Below, piece by piece: positions 7,885-15,040 of a stretch of DNA of 22,825 bases. The stretch is from Oscillospiraceae bacterium (GTDB lineage: Bacteria; Bacillota_A; Clostridia; Oscillospirales; Ruminococcaceae). Made by a program: the position numbers and the translations under genes. Positions within the stretch are counted from its first letter, which is position 1, and every line of letters starts with the position of its first letter. The notes under the pieces were generated by a model. It did no database searches and was not told the DNA's origin. It was given only the letters and a program-made list of their open reading frames with translations. The stretch spans positions 1 to 22,825 of the forward strand of contig JAFWUX010000158.1 of assembly GCA_017523995.1 (NCBI GenBank), in the 5' to 3' direction.

Positions 7885-9756
7885 ATGGATTTCAGTTTCT
7901 ATGCCTGGCTGGAAGCCTTTTCCGATTTTCTGAACGGTCTGCGTGATACACCGCCCGTTCCGCCGACGCAGCCTGTATCTCAGGCGCAGAATGTACAGCA
8001 GCCGAAACCGGCAGCAGCGCCGCAGACCGCGAAGCCACTGTCTCCGGAGCGTAATACAGCACAGCCTGTAAAACCGCCGAAACCGCCGGCCGCACAGGAT
8101 CAGATCACGCTGAGGTCAGAGTGCGTATATATCATCCCGCGCCTGCCGGAAGGCGGCTGGCAGGATCCCGAACCTGTCCCGCGCATCGCGCTGACAGCAG
8201 AAGAAGCACTCGCACAGGGCTGGCGGTTCTGCGTCAAGAAAGCAGGGCGCATCAAGATCACGCATTACCGCGGCGCAGAAAAGAACATCGTCATTCCGGC
8301 ACAGATCGGAATGCATATCGTCAACGAGCTCGCCGCCGGTTTGTTTGAAAAAGCAAACATCGACAGCGCAATGCTCCCGGAAACCGTCCGCAGACTCGGA
8401 ACGCGCTGTTTCGCCGGCAGTTTGGTGAAAAAGCTTGTGATCGCCGGACCGGTGAAAGAGATCCCGCCGGAATTTGCCGCGTGCTGCCGGCAGCTTGCCG
8501 CTGTGCAGCATCACCCTGAAACCAGCTTCATCCGGCGATGTGCGTTTGAACACTGCGTCAGCCTGAGACAGTTCAGCATATCTCCGGAGTATTTCACCAT
8601 TGTCGGAGAGGGCGCATTCCGCGGAAGCGGCCTGCAGGCGTTTTCCTGTCACGAGCGCAGTGATCTCTGCGGTTCCGCTTTTGCGGATACCCCGCTTTGG
8701 AAGCACTATAAACTGCTCATGCAAAATACGTTCAGAAATAATTATTTTACAGTCGTGCTGGCCGGCAGGGATGCCCGTTCACTCAGGCTGCCGGAAATCA
8801 ACATTACATTTGCAGCGCAGTCGATCCCCGACCGGAAAGACGGTCTGAATCTGCTGGACTGCTCGCAGTGCTCCGGTGTCAAATTTGACAATTACGCGAT
8901 CGTTTACAGCCCCGGCAAGCAGTACGGCACACGCAGCAGAGAGCCGCTTTTCATCACGGTTCCGGAGAAAACACTGCGCTTTTTCTACGCAGGTCATACC
9001 GAAGTGCAGTATGCAGACGGCGAACCGTTCCCGCCGTTCCTGACCAAAATCAGTGAAGATGACAGCGAAGCGGTTTATGAGGTATTCGGTGAAGATCTGC
9101 CTGCCTGTACGCTGCCGCCGGAGAAAACAAGCATCCGCCTGAAAGGCACAACGATTCACCATTGCGGCTGGCGCGATTACCGGCTCTGTTATGAAAAAGA
9201 AGCCGTGCAGAGCCGCCGGCTGGAGCGCATCACCTTTGAAATGCCGCTCAGCGGAACAGAACCGCTGTTTGCAGAGGAATGCCGCAGCCTGCATTATGTG
9301 AGCTGGATACAGACGAGAGAACAGGTGCAGGTATATTTGCCCTCTGCCGATGTGATCGGTGAATGGGTGCACTGGTATCTGCTGAAAGCGTTTCATGCGT
9401 ATTATAAGCCGTTTGAACAGTACTTTGCCAGGCATGAGGATCACCTGTTCCGGAGTGACATTTTCGACCGGGCGTTCCGGCAGCAGGATCATACCGGCAT
9501 TCCAAAGGGCGTCATTCCGGCGGGTTATCCTTATTCGCTGTGGCTGTACAAAAGATGCGGTGTTCCGGTGCTGAAGCAGCGGCAGAAGATCGTCCTTGCC
9601 GCGGATGTTCTGCGCAGCACACCGAAGCTGTTCCCGAACCGGAAAATGTACCGGGATTATCTGCTGACGCACAGGCGTTATGCGCTGAAGCTTTGCGAAA
9701 CGCTGCCGGAGGAATATGCGGACTGTCTGCGGGAATTCTATAAGGTGAAACCATGA
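7885..9756 (+). CDS. Cytosolic BspA-like leucine-rich-repeat protein (623 aa)
   Basis: The ATG follows GAGGTG by four bases. The first 20 residues (MDFSFYAWLEAFSDFLNGLR) look amphipathic and are not a signal peptide, and there is no membrane helix, so the protein is probably cytosolic. Residues about 22-70 are a P/Q/A-rich linker. After a short conserved segment (about 72-130) come degenerate LRR_5 units, about 130-290 (for example SAMLPETVRRLGTRCFAGS and FIRRCAFEHCVSLRQF). The repeats fade and a long C-terminal part ends in basic helices (about 550-623). It is unlike the secreted LRR protein next door in localisation and lacks dockerin. Proteins of this build are common in Ruminococcus, and I know of no defined function. 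The stop codon overlaps a short ORF (ATGA), and a terminator lies about 100 bases downstream. Confidence 0.85.
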   Translation: MDFSFYAWLEAFSDFLNGLRDTPPVPPTQPVSQAQNVQQPKPAAAPQTAKPLSPERNTAQPVKPPKPPAAQDQITLRSECVYIIPRLPEGGWQDPEPVPRIALTAEEALAQGWRFCVKKAGRIKITHYRGAEKNIVIPAQIGMHIVNELAAGLFEKANIDSAMLPETVRRLGTRCFAGSLVKKLVIAGPVKEIPPEFAACCRQLAAVQHHPETSFIRRCAFEHCVSLRQFSISPEYFTIVGEGAFRGSGLQAFSCHERSDLCGSAFADTPLWKHYKLLMQNTFRNNYFTVVLAGRDARSLRLPEINITFAAQSIPDRKDGLNLLDCSQCSGVKFDNYAIVYSPGKQYGTRSREPLFITVPEKTLRFFYAGHTEVQYADGEPFPPFLTKISEDDSEAVYEVFGEDLPACTLPPEKTSIRLKGTTIHHCGWRDYRLCYEKEAVQSRRLERITFEMPLSGTEPLFAEECRSLHYVSWIQTREQVQVYLPSADVIGEWVHWYLLKAFHAYYKPFEQYFARHEDHLFRSDIFDRAFRQQDHTGIPKGVIPAGYPYSLWLYKRCGVPVLKQRQKIVLAADVLRSTPKLFPNRKMYRDYLLTHRRYALKLCETLPEEYADCLREFYKVKP

Positions 9757-9848
9757 CATTGCTGATAAAAGATGCAGGCATGGAACATCTTGAAACAGTG
9801 AAAAGCAACCGCTGCTGTGTTCGTATTTGGCTTCCGCATCTTGGTTAA
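9753..9848 (+). CDS. Possible translationally coupled 31-residue ORF
   Basis: The ATG overlaps the stop of the LRR gene as ATGA. AAGGTG, within the LRR gene's last codons, lies six bases upstream and would be a fair ribosome site. The ORF (MTLLIKDAGMEHLETVK and so on) ends with TAA just before the terminator at 9860, so it lies wholly inside the transcript. It has no recognisable family, and an ORF of this size can occur by chance. Confidence 0.3.
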   Translation: MTLLIKDAGMEHLETVKSNRCCVRIWLPHLG

Positions 9849-9859
9849 ATAAACAGACG

Positions 9860-9890
9860 GATGTCCGGCAAACGCCGGGCATCTCGTTTT
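9860..9890 (+). terminator. Terminator after the cytosolic LRR gene
   Basis: GATGTCCGGC and GCCGGGCATC form a 10-bp stem with one G-U pair and an AAAC loop, followed by TCGTTTT. Confidence 0.85.
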
Positions 9891-10038
9891 ATAGTATCTG
9901 AAAAAAACATGGAAAACGCTCTTATCAGTCTGGCAATTGATCAAATACGAGCTTATATGGCTGACCGTTGAATTGCGTCACATGGGAAGCAAATTCATCA
10001 GAAAACAATGTCAATGTATATATTCCCTCATTCAGCAA

Positions 10039-10124
10039 ACAATACCGGTAGCTTTGAAAAAGCGAAGCTATCCCAAAACAGCGAAACCAAAACAGGAGGC
10101 ACAAATGAAAGCAACCGGTATTGT
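10039..10124 (+). promoter_or_regulatory. Leader structure of cassette B covering the ribosome site
   Basis: ACAATACCGGT (10039-10049) is perfectly complementary to ACCGGTATTGT (10114-10124), which lies in codons 4-7 of the ORF. Between them are a 6-bp hairpin (TAGCTT 10049-10054, AAGCTA 10065-10070; its first T is shared with the long stem) and the AGGAGG site (10094-10099). If the long stem forms, the ribosome site and start codon are enclosed in a loop. Confidence 0.6.
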
Positions 10125-10281
10125 GAGAAGAATCGACGATCTCGGCAGAGTTGTGATCCCAAAAGAGATTCGCAGAACCATGCGGATCCGGGAGGGAGAC
10201 CCCTCACTGAAAACATTGACACAGGAAATCGCGTTCTGCTCTGGGATGCATGAACTTATCGGGAGAGGGTACATCGGGTAG
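10105..10281 (+). CDS. Small AbrB/SpoVT-type DNA-binding protein with novel tail (58 aa), cassette B
   Basis: AGGAGG stands five bases before the ATG. Residues 1-33 match the N-terminal swapped-hairpin DNA-binding domain of SpoVT/AbrB (KATGIVRRIDDLGRVVIPKE, then IRRTMRIREGDP). A normal SpoVT goes on with LEIF and a long GAF-like domain. Here the chain turns after GDP into a 25-residue tail, SLKTLTQEIAFCSG and so on to RGYIG, which is shared by the other cassettes. The usual AbrB domain is about 45-50 residues, so the final strand is replaced by the tail and dimerisation may differ. The function is unknown; sequence-specific DNA binding, perhaps at the cassettes' own palindrome, is a guess. 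Confidence 0.65.
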   Translation: MKATGIVRRIDDLGRVVIPKEIRRTMRIREGDPSLKTLTQEIAFCSGMHELIGRGYIG

Positions 10282-10295
10282 AGGATATAGAGGAA

Positions 10296-10331
10296 CCGCC
10301 GTCTGATTGGAAGTCAGGCGGCGGTGTTCTT
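10296..10331 (+). terminator. Terminator of cassette B
   Basis: CCGCCGTCTGA and TCAGGCGGCGG form an 11-bp stem with one G-U pair and a 7-base loop, followed by TGTTCTT. Confidence 0.8.
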
Positions 10332-10581
10332 ATGATAAACGAATCTTCCCGAAAAGCCATTATCCTACTACAAGCTCCCGGAGAAACTTCTGAGGATGTA
10401 CTTAAATGTCGTTGTTAAGATGCATCTGTTGACTTAAAAAATCAGGTGGGCGTGAACAGGATATCGGTGCTATATCTTTGAAGTAGCAAGTATGAATGAC
10501 CTGCTTGCGTGGGTTCTGCTGTTGATTCGCATCAGCCCCAGGGAAAAGATGAAGCAGAACCTGATGAGACTCAGATCATGA
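10332..10581. other. Intergenic region, nothing recognised
   Basis: The stretch between cassette B and the regulator stop has no convincing coding frame, hairpin or promoter. Short frames here are broken often and match nothing I know. Confidence 0.4.
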
Positions 10582-11049
10582 TTAATCAGCAGCAGGCAGG
10601 TAGGCATTCAACAGGCGCTCGATCATCGCATCTTTTCTTTCAATCTGCTTTTCCAGACGGGCGATATTATTATCGTAGATATTTTTGCGTTCTTCATACA
10701 TTATTTTGCGAGATTCAAATTCAGTTTCTTTCTCATCCAGTTTTATCATCAGGAACTCGATCAGCTTATTCTTTTCGCGAATAATATGACGCAAAGAATC
10801 TGCATCCTCAAGTTTACTGGTATCACCATAGATATCGAGCAAGACATCGGCGATCGGTGCGATACTATCCTGATACCGAAAGCTCTGCTCCTCAGAACCA
10901 TCCGCAAAAACGCGCTTGATTGTGGATTCCGATACGAACTGGCCGCGTTCTTCCAGAAGATCCATAATCTTGGAAATCGTTAGTCCTTGCTCTGATTTGA
11001 TCTCTTTTAGTCTTTTGATTGTCTTTCGTTTCATTTTTTCGATTTCCAT
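10582..11049 (-). CDS. XRE-like helix-turn-helix regulator with C-terminal coiled coil (155 aa)
   Basis: The start at 11049 (MEIEKMKRK) follows AAGGAG by 11 bases. An earlier in-frame ATG at 11088 has no ribosome site and would place that AAGGAG inside the gene. Residues about 8-50 show a helix-turn-helix pattern (LKEIKSEQGLTISKIMDLLE, then SESTIKRVFADG), as in XRE-family proteins. From about residue 80 to 150 the chain is a charged heptad-rich coiled coil (for example FESRKIMYEERKNIYDNNIA), likely for oligomerisation. It has a perfect-consensus promoter at 11179-11207. It diverges from the Spo0A-like gene, and their promoters face one another, so mutual control is plausible. The DNA target is unknown. 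Confidence 0.75.
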   Translation of the reverse strand: MEIEKMKRKTIKRLKEIKSEQGLTISKIMDLLEERGQFVSESTIKRVFADGSEEQSFRYQDSIAPIADVLLDIYGDTSKLEDADSLRHIIREKNKLIEFLMIKLDEKETEFESRKIMYEERKNIYDNNIARLEKQIERKDAMIERLLNAYLPAAD

Positions 11050-11107
11050 GGTATGTATATCTCCTTTTCGTTTCATAATTTGATACATAAATGATACTTT
11101 TCTGATC

Positions 11108-11136
11108 TTGCGAATTGTGCTGCAAATCTGTATAAT
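11108..11136 (+). promoter_or_regulatory. Promoter toward the Spo0A-like gene
   Basis: TTGCGA (11108-11113), a 17-base spacer and TATAAT (11131-11136) lie on the plus strand. Transcription from near 11143 would give a leader of about 150 bases and would cross the facing promoter at 11179-11207. Confidence 0.7.
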
Positions 11137-11178
11137 AGATAAAGCAAGGGGATACGAATTCCTACATAGGCGATATAT

Positions 11179-11207
11179 ATTATAGCATATTCATATTCAA
11201 ATGTCAA
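11179..11207 (-). promoter_or_regulatory. Perfect-consensus promoter of the XRE-like regulator
   Basis: The minus strand reads TTGACA (11202-11207), 17 bases, TATAAT (11179-11184) with TGC before the -10. The start of transcription near 11172 gives a leader of about 120 bases and crosses the facing promoter at 11108-11136. Confidence 0.85.
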
Positions 11208-11295
11208 CTGTCAGAATTGATTCCTATGAACGAATTCAACGGTATGCCGCACACGCGATATGTGTGCTCATATAATAAAAAACAAGGAGAAGTCA

Positions 11296-11772
11296 ATGTT
11301 ACCATTTATCTCATTTTTAACGGATCGTCCGAATGAAAGCTGTATCTGCTGCAGCCGCATAGCACAAACTGATTGTACTGAACTGGCAGCAACCCGATTT
11401 GTCAGGAAAATGTGTATCCGTTCGCACCTGAAAGGGTATTCTTATCTGATAACTGCGATTGTGTTCGGAAAGAACAATCCCCATTTGCTTTCTTCGCTGA
11501 CAAATCTGTTATATCCTGCGGTTGCAGCAGTCTATAACACCACACCGAACGCTGTCGAGCGGAATATTCGTTCTGCAATTGAATCGGCTGCTCAAAATGA
11601 TCCGGATAAATTGCAGTCCGTTTTCTATTATCATACGAGAAAGCCCTATATTTCTGAGGTGCTGGCAATGGCTATGGAAACGCTCCGGTTGGAATCGGAA
11701 ATCGGTAATGACTCTTTTCGAGAACCCACAGTGGGTACTGGCTCCTCAGCTGCAAATTCAGCTGTTGAATAG
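11296..11772 (+). CDS. Stand-alone Spo0A C-terminal DNA-binding domain protein (158 aa)
   Basis: AAGGAG (11284-11289) sets the start at 11296. Residues about 26-135 match the Spo0A effector domain in order: a helix with HLKGYSYL (44-51), LLSSLTNLLYPAVAAVYNTT (64-83), the recognition-helix region NAVERNIRSAIE (85-96), and the closing segment EVLAMAMETLRLE. Whole Spo0A is about 260 residues and begins with a phosphorylated receiver domain. Here that domain is missing, replaced by about 25 residues including CICC. The protein therefore cannot be switched by phosphorelay in the usual way and could bind 0A-type boxes constitutively or compete with Spo0A. The last ~20 residues (TVGTGSSAANSAVE) are low complexity. 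Cassette copy C begins 30 bases after the stop. Confidence 0.8.
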   Translation: MLPFISFLTDRPNESCICCSRIAQTDCTELAATRFVRKMCIRSHLKGYSYLITAIVFGKNNPHLLSSLTNLLYPAVAAVYNTTPNAVERNIRSAIESAAQNDPDKLQSVFYYHTRKPYISEVLAMAMETLRLESEIGNDSFREPTVGTGSSAANSAVE

Positions 11773-11802
11773 TGCATTGTACATCATCCGGTGCAGCAGG
11801 AC

Positions 11803-11930
11803 ATTCACTGAAAAATTTGACACAAGAACTCACATTCTGCTCCGGGATACAGAAGATCGTCGTGAGAGAGTACATCGGGTAGAGGACATAGAAAAAACGC
11901 CGTCTGATTTGATGTCAGGCGGCGGTTTGG
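11803..11930 (+). repeat. AbrB-cassette copy C, tail and terminator only
   Basis: This is the most diverged copy. Only the tail (in frame from TCA at 11805 to TAG at 11880-11882, SLKNLTQELTFCSGIQK, ending REYIG) and the terminator remain. The AbrB part and leader are absent. The frame and stop position are still those of the intact copies. Confidence 0.75.
11898..11924 (+). terminator. Terminator of cassette C
   Basis: CGCCGTCTGA and TCAGGCGGCG pair with one G-U and a 7-base loop. Only a weak T run (GGTTTGG) follows. It may serve the Spo0A-like gene. Confidence 0.65.
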
Positions 11931-11953
11931 GCTGTCCCATTTGCTCCATAAAC

Positions 11954-11986
11954 AACCCGCAGTTCCGAGAATAGGAACTGCGGGTT
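11954..11986. terminator. Strong bidirectional-type terminator hairpin
   Basis: AACCCGCAGTTCC and its exact complement form a 13-bp stem with a 7-base loop; CGTTGTTTTG follows on the plus strand. It separates the Spo0A-like gene from the HtrA remnant on the minus strand. Confidence 0.75.
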
Positions 11987-12008
11987 CGTTGTTTTGATTG
12001 TACGGATA

Positions 12009-12871
12009 TCATTCCTCCTTTCTGCTTTCCTGTAGCGTGACCTGCACATCCATGCTCTCGCCGCTGCGGCTGATGCGCAGTGTGACGGTTTCACCAGCTT
12101 TATACAGATTCTTCTGCTCGTTCAGTTCGTCCATTGTGGTGACCTCCGTGTCGTTGATTGCAGTGATGACATCACCCTGCTGCAATCCTGCTGCGCTGTT
12201 TTCAGACACGCTGTAAACATATATGCCCTGCGGAAGATGATAAAGCTATGTCATTTCTTCCATGATCGTTGTGCCGGTTATACCGAGCAGCGGTCTACCG
12301 GCCACATAGCCGTCATTAATCAGGGATGCGATGATCTCCGCTGCATCGTTGATCGGAATGGCAAATCCAAGGCCTTCCACGCTTGCCTCACCATAAGAAG
12401 AACTCCTTTCAGAGAGTTGATGCCGATGACCTGGCCGTAGGAATTGAGCAGCATGCCGCCGGAGTTCCCGGAATTGATCTCCGCATCTGTCTGGATCAGT
12501 GTCATGGTTCTGTCCTCAAGCTGCACTTCGCGGTTTTTCGCGGAAGCGATGCCGCAGGTCGTTGTGCCGTAAAGCTCAAATCCGAGCGGATTTCCGATCG
12601 CCACGACCAGCTCGCCGACCTGCAGATCATCGCTGTTGCCGAATTCTGCAGGTGTCAGACCTTCTGCGTCGATCTTCAGCACGGCAAGATTCGTCTGAAT
12701 GTCATAGCCGATGATCTCGGCTTCGCATTCCTCATCGTGATTCTCGCCCATGATCACGCTGACCGATGTCGCCTTGCCCATTTTATATTCGCTTTCGGTA
12801 TCGTAGATCACGTGGGCATTTGTAACGATATAGCCGTCGCTCTGCATGAAAATGGTCGTATCGTTTGCCAT
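12009..12871 (-). pseudogene. Decayed HtrA/DegP-type serine protease with PDZ domain
   Basis: The protease domain is recognisable with the whole triad: His in DGYIVTNAHVIYD, Asp in GYDIQTNLAVLKI and Ser in INSGNSGG. After GQVIGINSLK the frame shifts near 12398-12412. In the next frame the expected continuation is clear (YGEASVEGLGFAIPINDAAE), but a TAG follows near 12250 (TIMEEMT-stop-LYHLPQGIYVY). The PDZ domain (AAGLQQGDVITAINDTEV) then runs to TGA at 12009. The N-terminal signal/membrane anchor and the usual glycine-rich entry strand are missing: the remnant begins seven bases after the end of the neighbouring broken gene. HtrA proteases normally degrade misfolded proteins at the outer face of the membrane. 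One frameshift, one nonsense codon and a lost N-terminus make function very unlikely. Confidence 0.88.
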
Positions 12872-12878
12872 AGCTTTC

Positions 12879-13444
12879 TCACGCTTCCATGATCTGAACA
12901 GATGTGATGAGGACCTTTCCGTTGCTGTCCGTTTCGATGCTGCACTAGATATTATCGCCGGATTTCAGCACATCAAAATCCGTTTCGACGTCCGTCGCCG
13001 TTGTGACCGTCGTCCTGACCGGAATGCGCAGCTCCTCCTGCTCGCCGGTCAGGGTATATTTGCTGCTGCCCGAACTGCGTCTGCTGAATTCGGATGAATC
13101 AGAATCTTTCTTTGTTTCATCGCCTTCCGAGTTGGAAGAACGGTTCGGCTTTTCACCGCTGAATTTGGACGAATCAAAGCCCACCGGCATTTTTTCGCTG
13201 AACTGCGAAGGGTCAAAGTTTTCGGGATCAAAACCTTCGGGCATTTCGCCTTTGTCCGGATGCTTTCGCTCGCTGCCTGATTCCTCTGATTGTTCTCCGC
13301 TGTTTTTGTCCCGTTTGAACTGTGACGGGTGTTCAATGCTTCTGCATAAGAATTGTACGCTTCCTGTAAGGCGCTGTCCAGCTCGGAAAGCCCGCTGCTG
13401 TAATCCTGCTGTGCCGTATCGCCGAGCAGCAGCTTCAATTCATA
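12879..13444 (-). pseudogene. Broken gene for an exported low-complexity protein, identity unclear
   Basis: Two frames together form one former protein. The first part has LLLGDTAQQDYSSGLSELDS and an alanine/asparagine-rich stretch. After a frameshift near 13260-13300 comes a segment of repeats of the type MPEGFDPENFDPSQFSEKMP, then a Ser/Lys-rich linker and TLTGEQEELRIPVRTTVTT. A TAG at about 12945 interrupts it (LKSGDNI-stop-CSIETDS) before the end at TGA 12879. The PEGFDPSQF-type repeats recall linkers of exported CotH-like or efflux-adaptor proteins in Ruminococcus; this is only a resemblance. The N-terminus is cut off at about 13445, where the histidine kinase remnant starts head-to-head. 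Confidence 0.6.
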
Positions 13445-13450
13445 GAGAAT

Positions 13451-14557
13451 ATGTTTGCGGATGTGCTTTCCGAAAACGGCGGCAGCTTTCCCGAGCCGAT
13501 AGATTCTGCATCAGAGCATATAAAGCCGCTGCCTGCTTTTTTCAATACGGAAACGCCTTTTGTCACGCGGTTTTATACGATCACACTGAACGCGGACGGC
13601 TCCGTGCAGAGCAGCAGCACGGAGTTCATCTCGGATGTTTCTGCGCAGGATATTGAGCGCAGCGCTGCTGCCGTTCTGAAAAAGGGAAAAGAACGCGGCT
13701 GGTTTGGCGACTTCCGTTATAAGCTGTACGAAACAGACGGTGTGCGGCAGATTATTTTTATCAGCAATCAGAATCACCGTGCGACCGCAGCGGATTTCAT
13801 GCGTTCGACGGTCAGCATTTTCGTCCTCTGCAGTCTTGCCATTCTGGGGCTGATTATCGTGCTGTCACGGTTCGTTGTCCGTTCCGCGGAGGAAAGCTAC
13901 CGGAAGCAGAGACAGTTTATCACGGACGCGAACCATGAGCTGAAAACGCCGCTGACACTGATTCTGACGAACATCGACATCGCGGAATCTGAGCTTGGGC
14001 AAAACGAGTGACTGGACGACATCCGCACAGAGGGCGAGCGCATGAGTAAGCTGGTGAACCGCCTTGTGGCGCTCTCGCACATGGATGAGGAAACGGAGCA
14101 GGTTCAGGCGGCTGACTATGCGCTGTCCGATGCGGTGCAGGATACCGTTTCGGAGTTTGAGGAGCTTGCGGCGATGTGCGGAAAGGAACTGACGGCAGAG
14201 ATCGCGCCCAGTCTGCACTGCTGCGGCAATGAAGCGGAGCTGCGCCAGCTCACGGCGATCCTGCTTGACAATGCCGTGAAATACTGCGATGCAGGCGGCA
14301 GCATTCATGCTGCGCTGTCACGGAAACAGCACCTGACGCAGACTGTCACAAATACCTGCCGGAATGTTGAGAACATCAAACTTGACCGCCTGTTTGAACA
14401 CTTTTACCGCGAGGATACCGCCAGAACGGCAGGCTCCGGCTTCGGCATCGGGCTTTCCATTGCGCAGTCGATCGCTGAGCGGCACAGGGGCAGCATTAAA
14501 GCATACAAGGCTGACGACGGCGTGATCGGCTTTGCAGTGAAGCTGCCGCTGAACTGA
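13451..14557 (+). pseudogene. Decayed sensor histidine kinase
   Basis: From 13451 one frame runs to 14557, broken by a TGA at 14009-14011 (GQNE-stop-LDDIRTEGERM). Related kinases have Trp there, so TGG to TGA is the simplest cause. Present are part of an extracytoplasmic sensor, one membrane helix (residues about 118-143), the H box (ITDANHELKTPLTL, His162), and after the stop the N box (LLDNAVKYCDAGG) and G box (GSGFGIGLSIAQS). The first membrane helix and about 45 N-terminal residues are gone, and no ribosome site precedes 13451. No response regulator gene is next to it. An internal ATG at 14042 could restart translation of the ATPase half, but without the phospho-accepting His. Confidence 0.88.
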
Positions 14558-14676
14558 CATAGTCTGCGGATGATGTGTATTTGAACAGTGAACATGATGA
14601 AATCCAAGGATATACTGTACGGTCATGCAGAATACGTGGGAAATAATTTCAATGCATATTCTTCCGTCCACGGCAA

Positions 14677-14762
14677 ACAATACCGGTAGCTTTGAAAAGC
14701 GAAGCTATCCCCAAATAGCGAAATCAAAACAGGAGGCACAAGATGAAAGCAACCGGTATTGT
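14677..14762 (+). promoter_or_regulatory. Leader structure of cassette D
   Basis: The same 11-base inverted repeat as in B (14677-14687 with 14752-14762) and the same TAGCTT/AAGCTA hairpin (14687-14692, 14702-14707) flank AGGAGG (14731-14736). The spacing between hairpin and ribosome site is nearly the same as in B. Confidence 0.6.
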
Positions 14763-14919
14763 GAGAAGAATCGACGACCTCGGCAGAGTTGTCATACCAA
14801 AAGAAATCCGTCGGACACCTCGGACCAGAATGGGCAACCCCTCACTGAAAACATTGACACAGGAAATTGCATTCTGCGCCGAGATGCAAGAACTCGCCGG
14901 GAGAGGGTACATCGGGTAG
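14743..14919 (+). CDS. Small AbrB/SpoVT-type protein with novel tail (58 aa), cassette D
   Basis: AGGAGG lies six bases before the ATG. The N-terminal AbrB-like domain is kept to EIRR, then reads TPRTRMGNP where B reads TMRIREGDP. The changes of Leu/Met to Pro, Ile to Thr and Asp to Asn hit the core of the fold, so this copy may no longer bind DNA. The tail (SLKTLTQEIAF, ending RGYIG) and stop are intact, with the same 58-residue length as B and F. Many differences from B are synonymous. Confidence 0.5.
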   Translation: MKATGIVRRIDDLGRVVIPKEIRRTPRTRMGNPSLKTLTQEIAFCAEMQELAGRGYIG

Positions 14920-14938
14920 AGAATATAGAGAAATTGCG

Positions 14939-14964
14939 GTCTGCATTGATTGCAGGCGTTTTTT
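14939..14964 (+). terminator. Terminator of cassette D
   Basis: GTCTGCA and TGCAGGC pair (one G-U) round a 5-base loop, followed by GTTTTTT. The stem differs in sequence from B and E (CTGA/TCAG there, CTGCA/TGCAG here) but keeps its pairing. Confidence 0.8.
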
Positions 14965-14986
14965 ATATTTCGCATTTGTGATTCTC

Positions 14987-15015
14987 TTGTTTTTTCGCGC
15001 TTCATGTGTTATAAT
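14987..15015 (+). promoter_or_regulatory. Promoter of the LysR regulator
   Basis: TTGTTT (14987-14992), a 17-base spacer and TATAAT (15010-15015) with an extended -10 (TGT just before). Transcription starts near 15022, about 20 bases before the ATG. Confidence 0.75.
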
Positions 15016-15040
15016 AGATCCAGCCGGAAGGAGGCATAGT

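Larger units (their letters stand above)
10001..10331 (+). repeat. AbrB-cassette copy B, full length
   Basis: This is the most intact copy. It contains an upstream conserved block (GAAAACAATGTCAATG), the leader inverted repeat and hairpin, AGGAGG, a 58-codon ORF and a terminator. It matches copies D and F along its whole length, copy E from the AbrB region onward, and copies A and C in parts. No terminal inverted repeats, target duplications or transposase are seen, so how it spread is unknown. Confidence 0.85.
14645..14964 (+). repeat. AbrB-cassette copy D, full length
   Basis: It aligns with copy B from the upstream block (ATTTCAATGCATATTC) through leader, ORF and terminator. It lies between the decayed kinase and the LysR regulator. 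Confidence 0.85.

Noticed and set aside
10215..10250. TTGACA in the cassette tail as a -35 box
   Set aside because: No copy has a -10-like hexamer 16-18 bases downstream, and the bases are explained by the conserved Leu-Thr codons.
11202..11215. Spo0A boxes (TGTCAAC, TGTCAGA) near the regulator promoter
   Set aside because: They match the 0A box TGTCGAA only partly and overlap the TTGACA -35, which explains one of them fully.
14009..14011. TGA read as Trp (recoding) in the histidine kinase
   Set aside because: TGA ends several intact genes here (TIR protein, LysR, metE, metF), so reassignment is excluded; neighbouring genes are also decayed.
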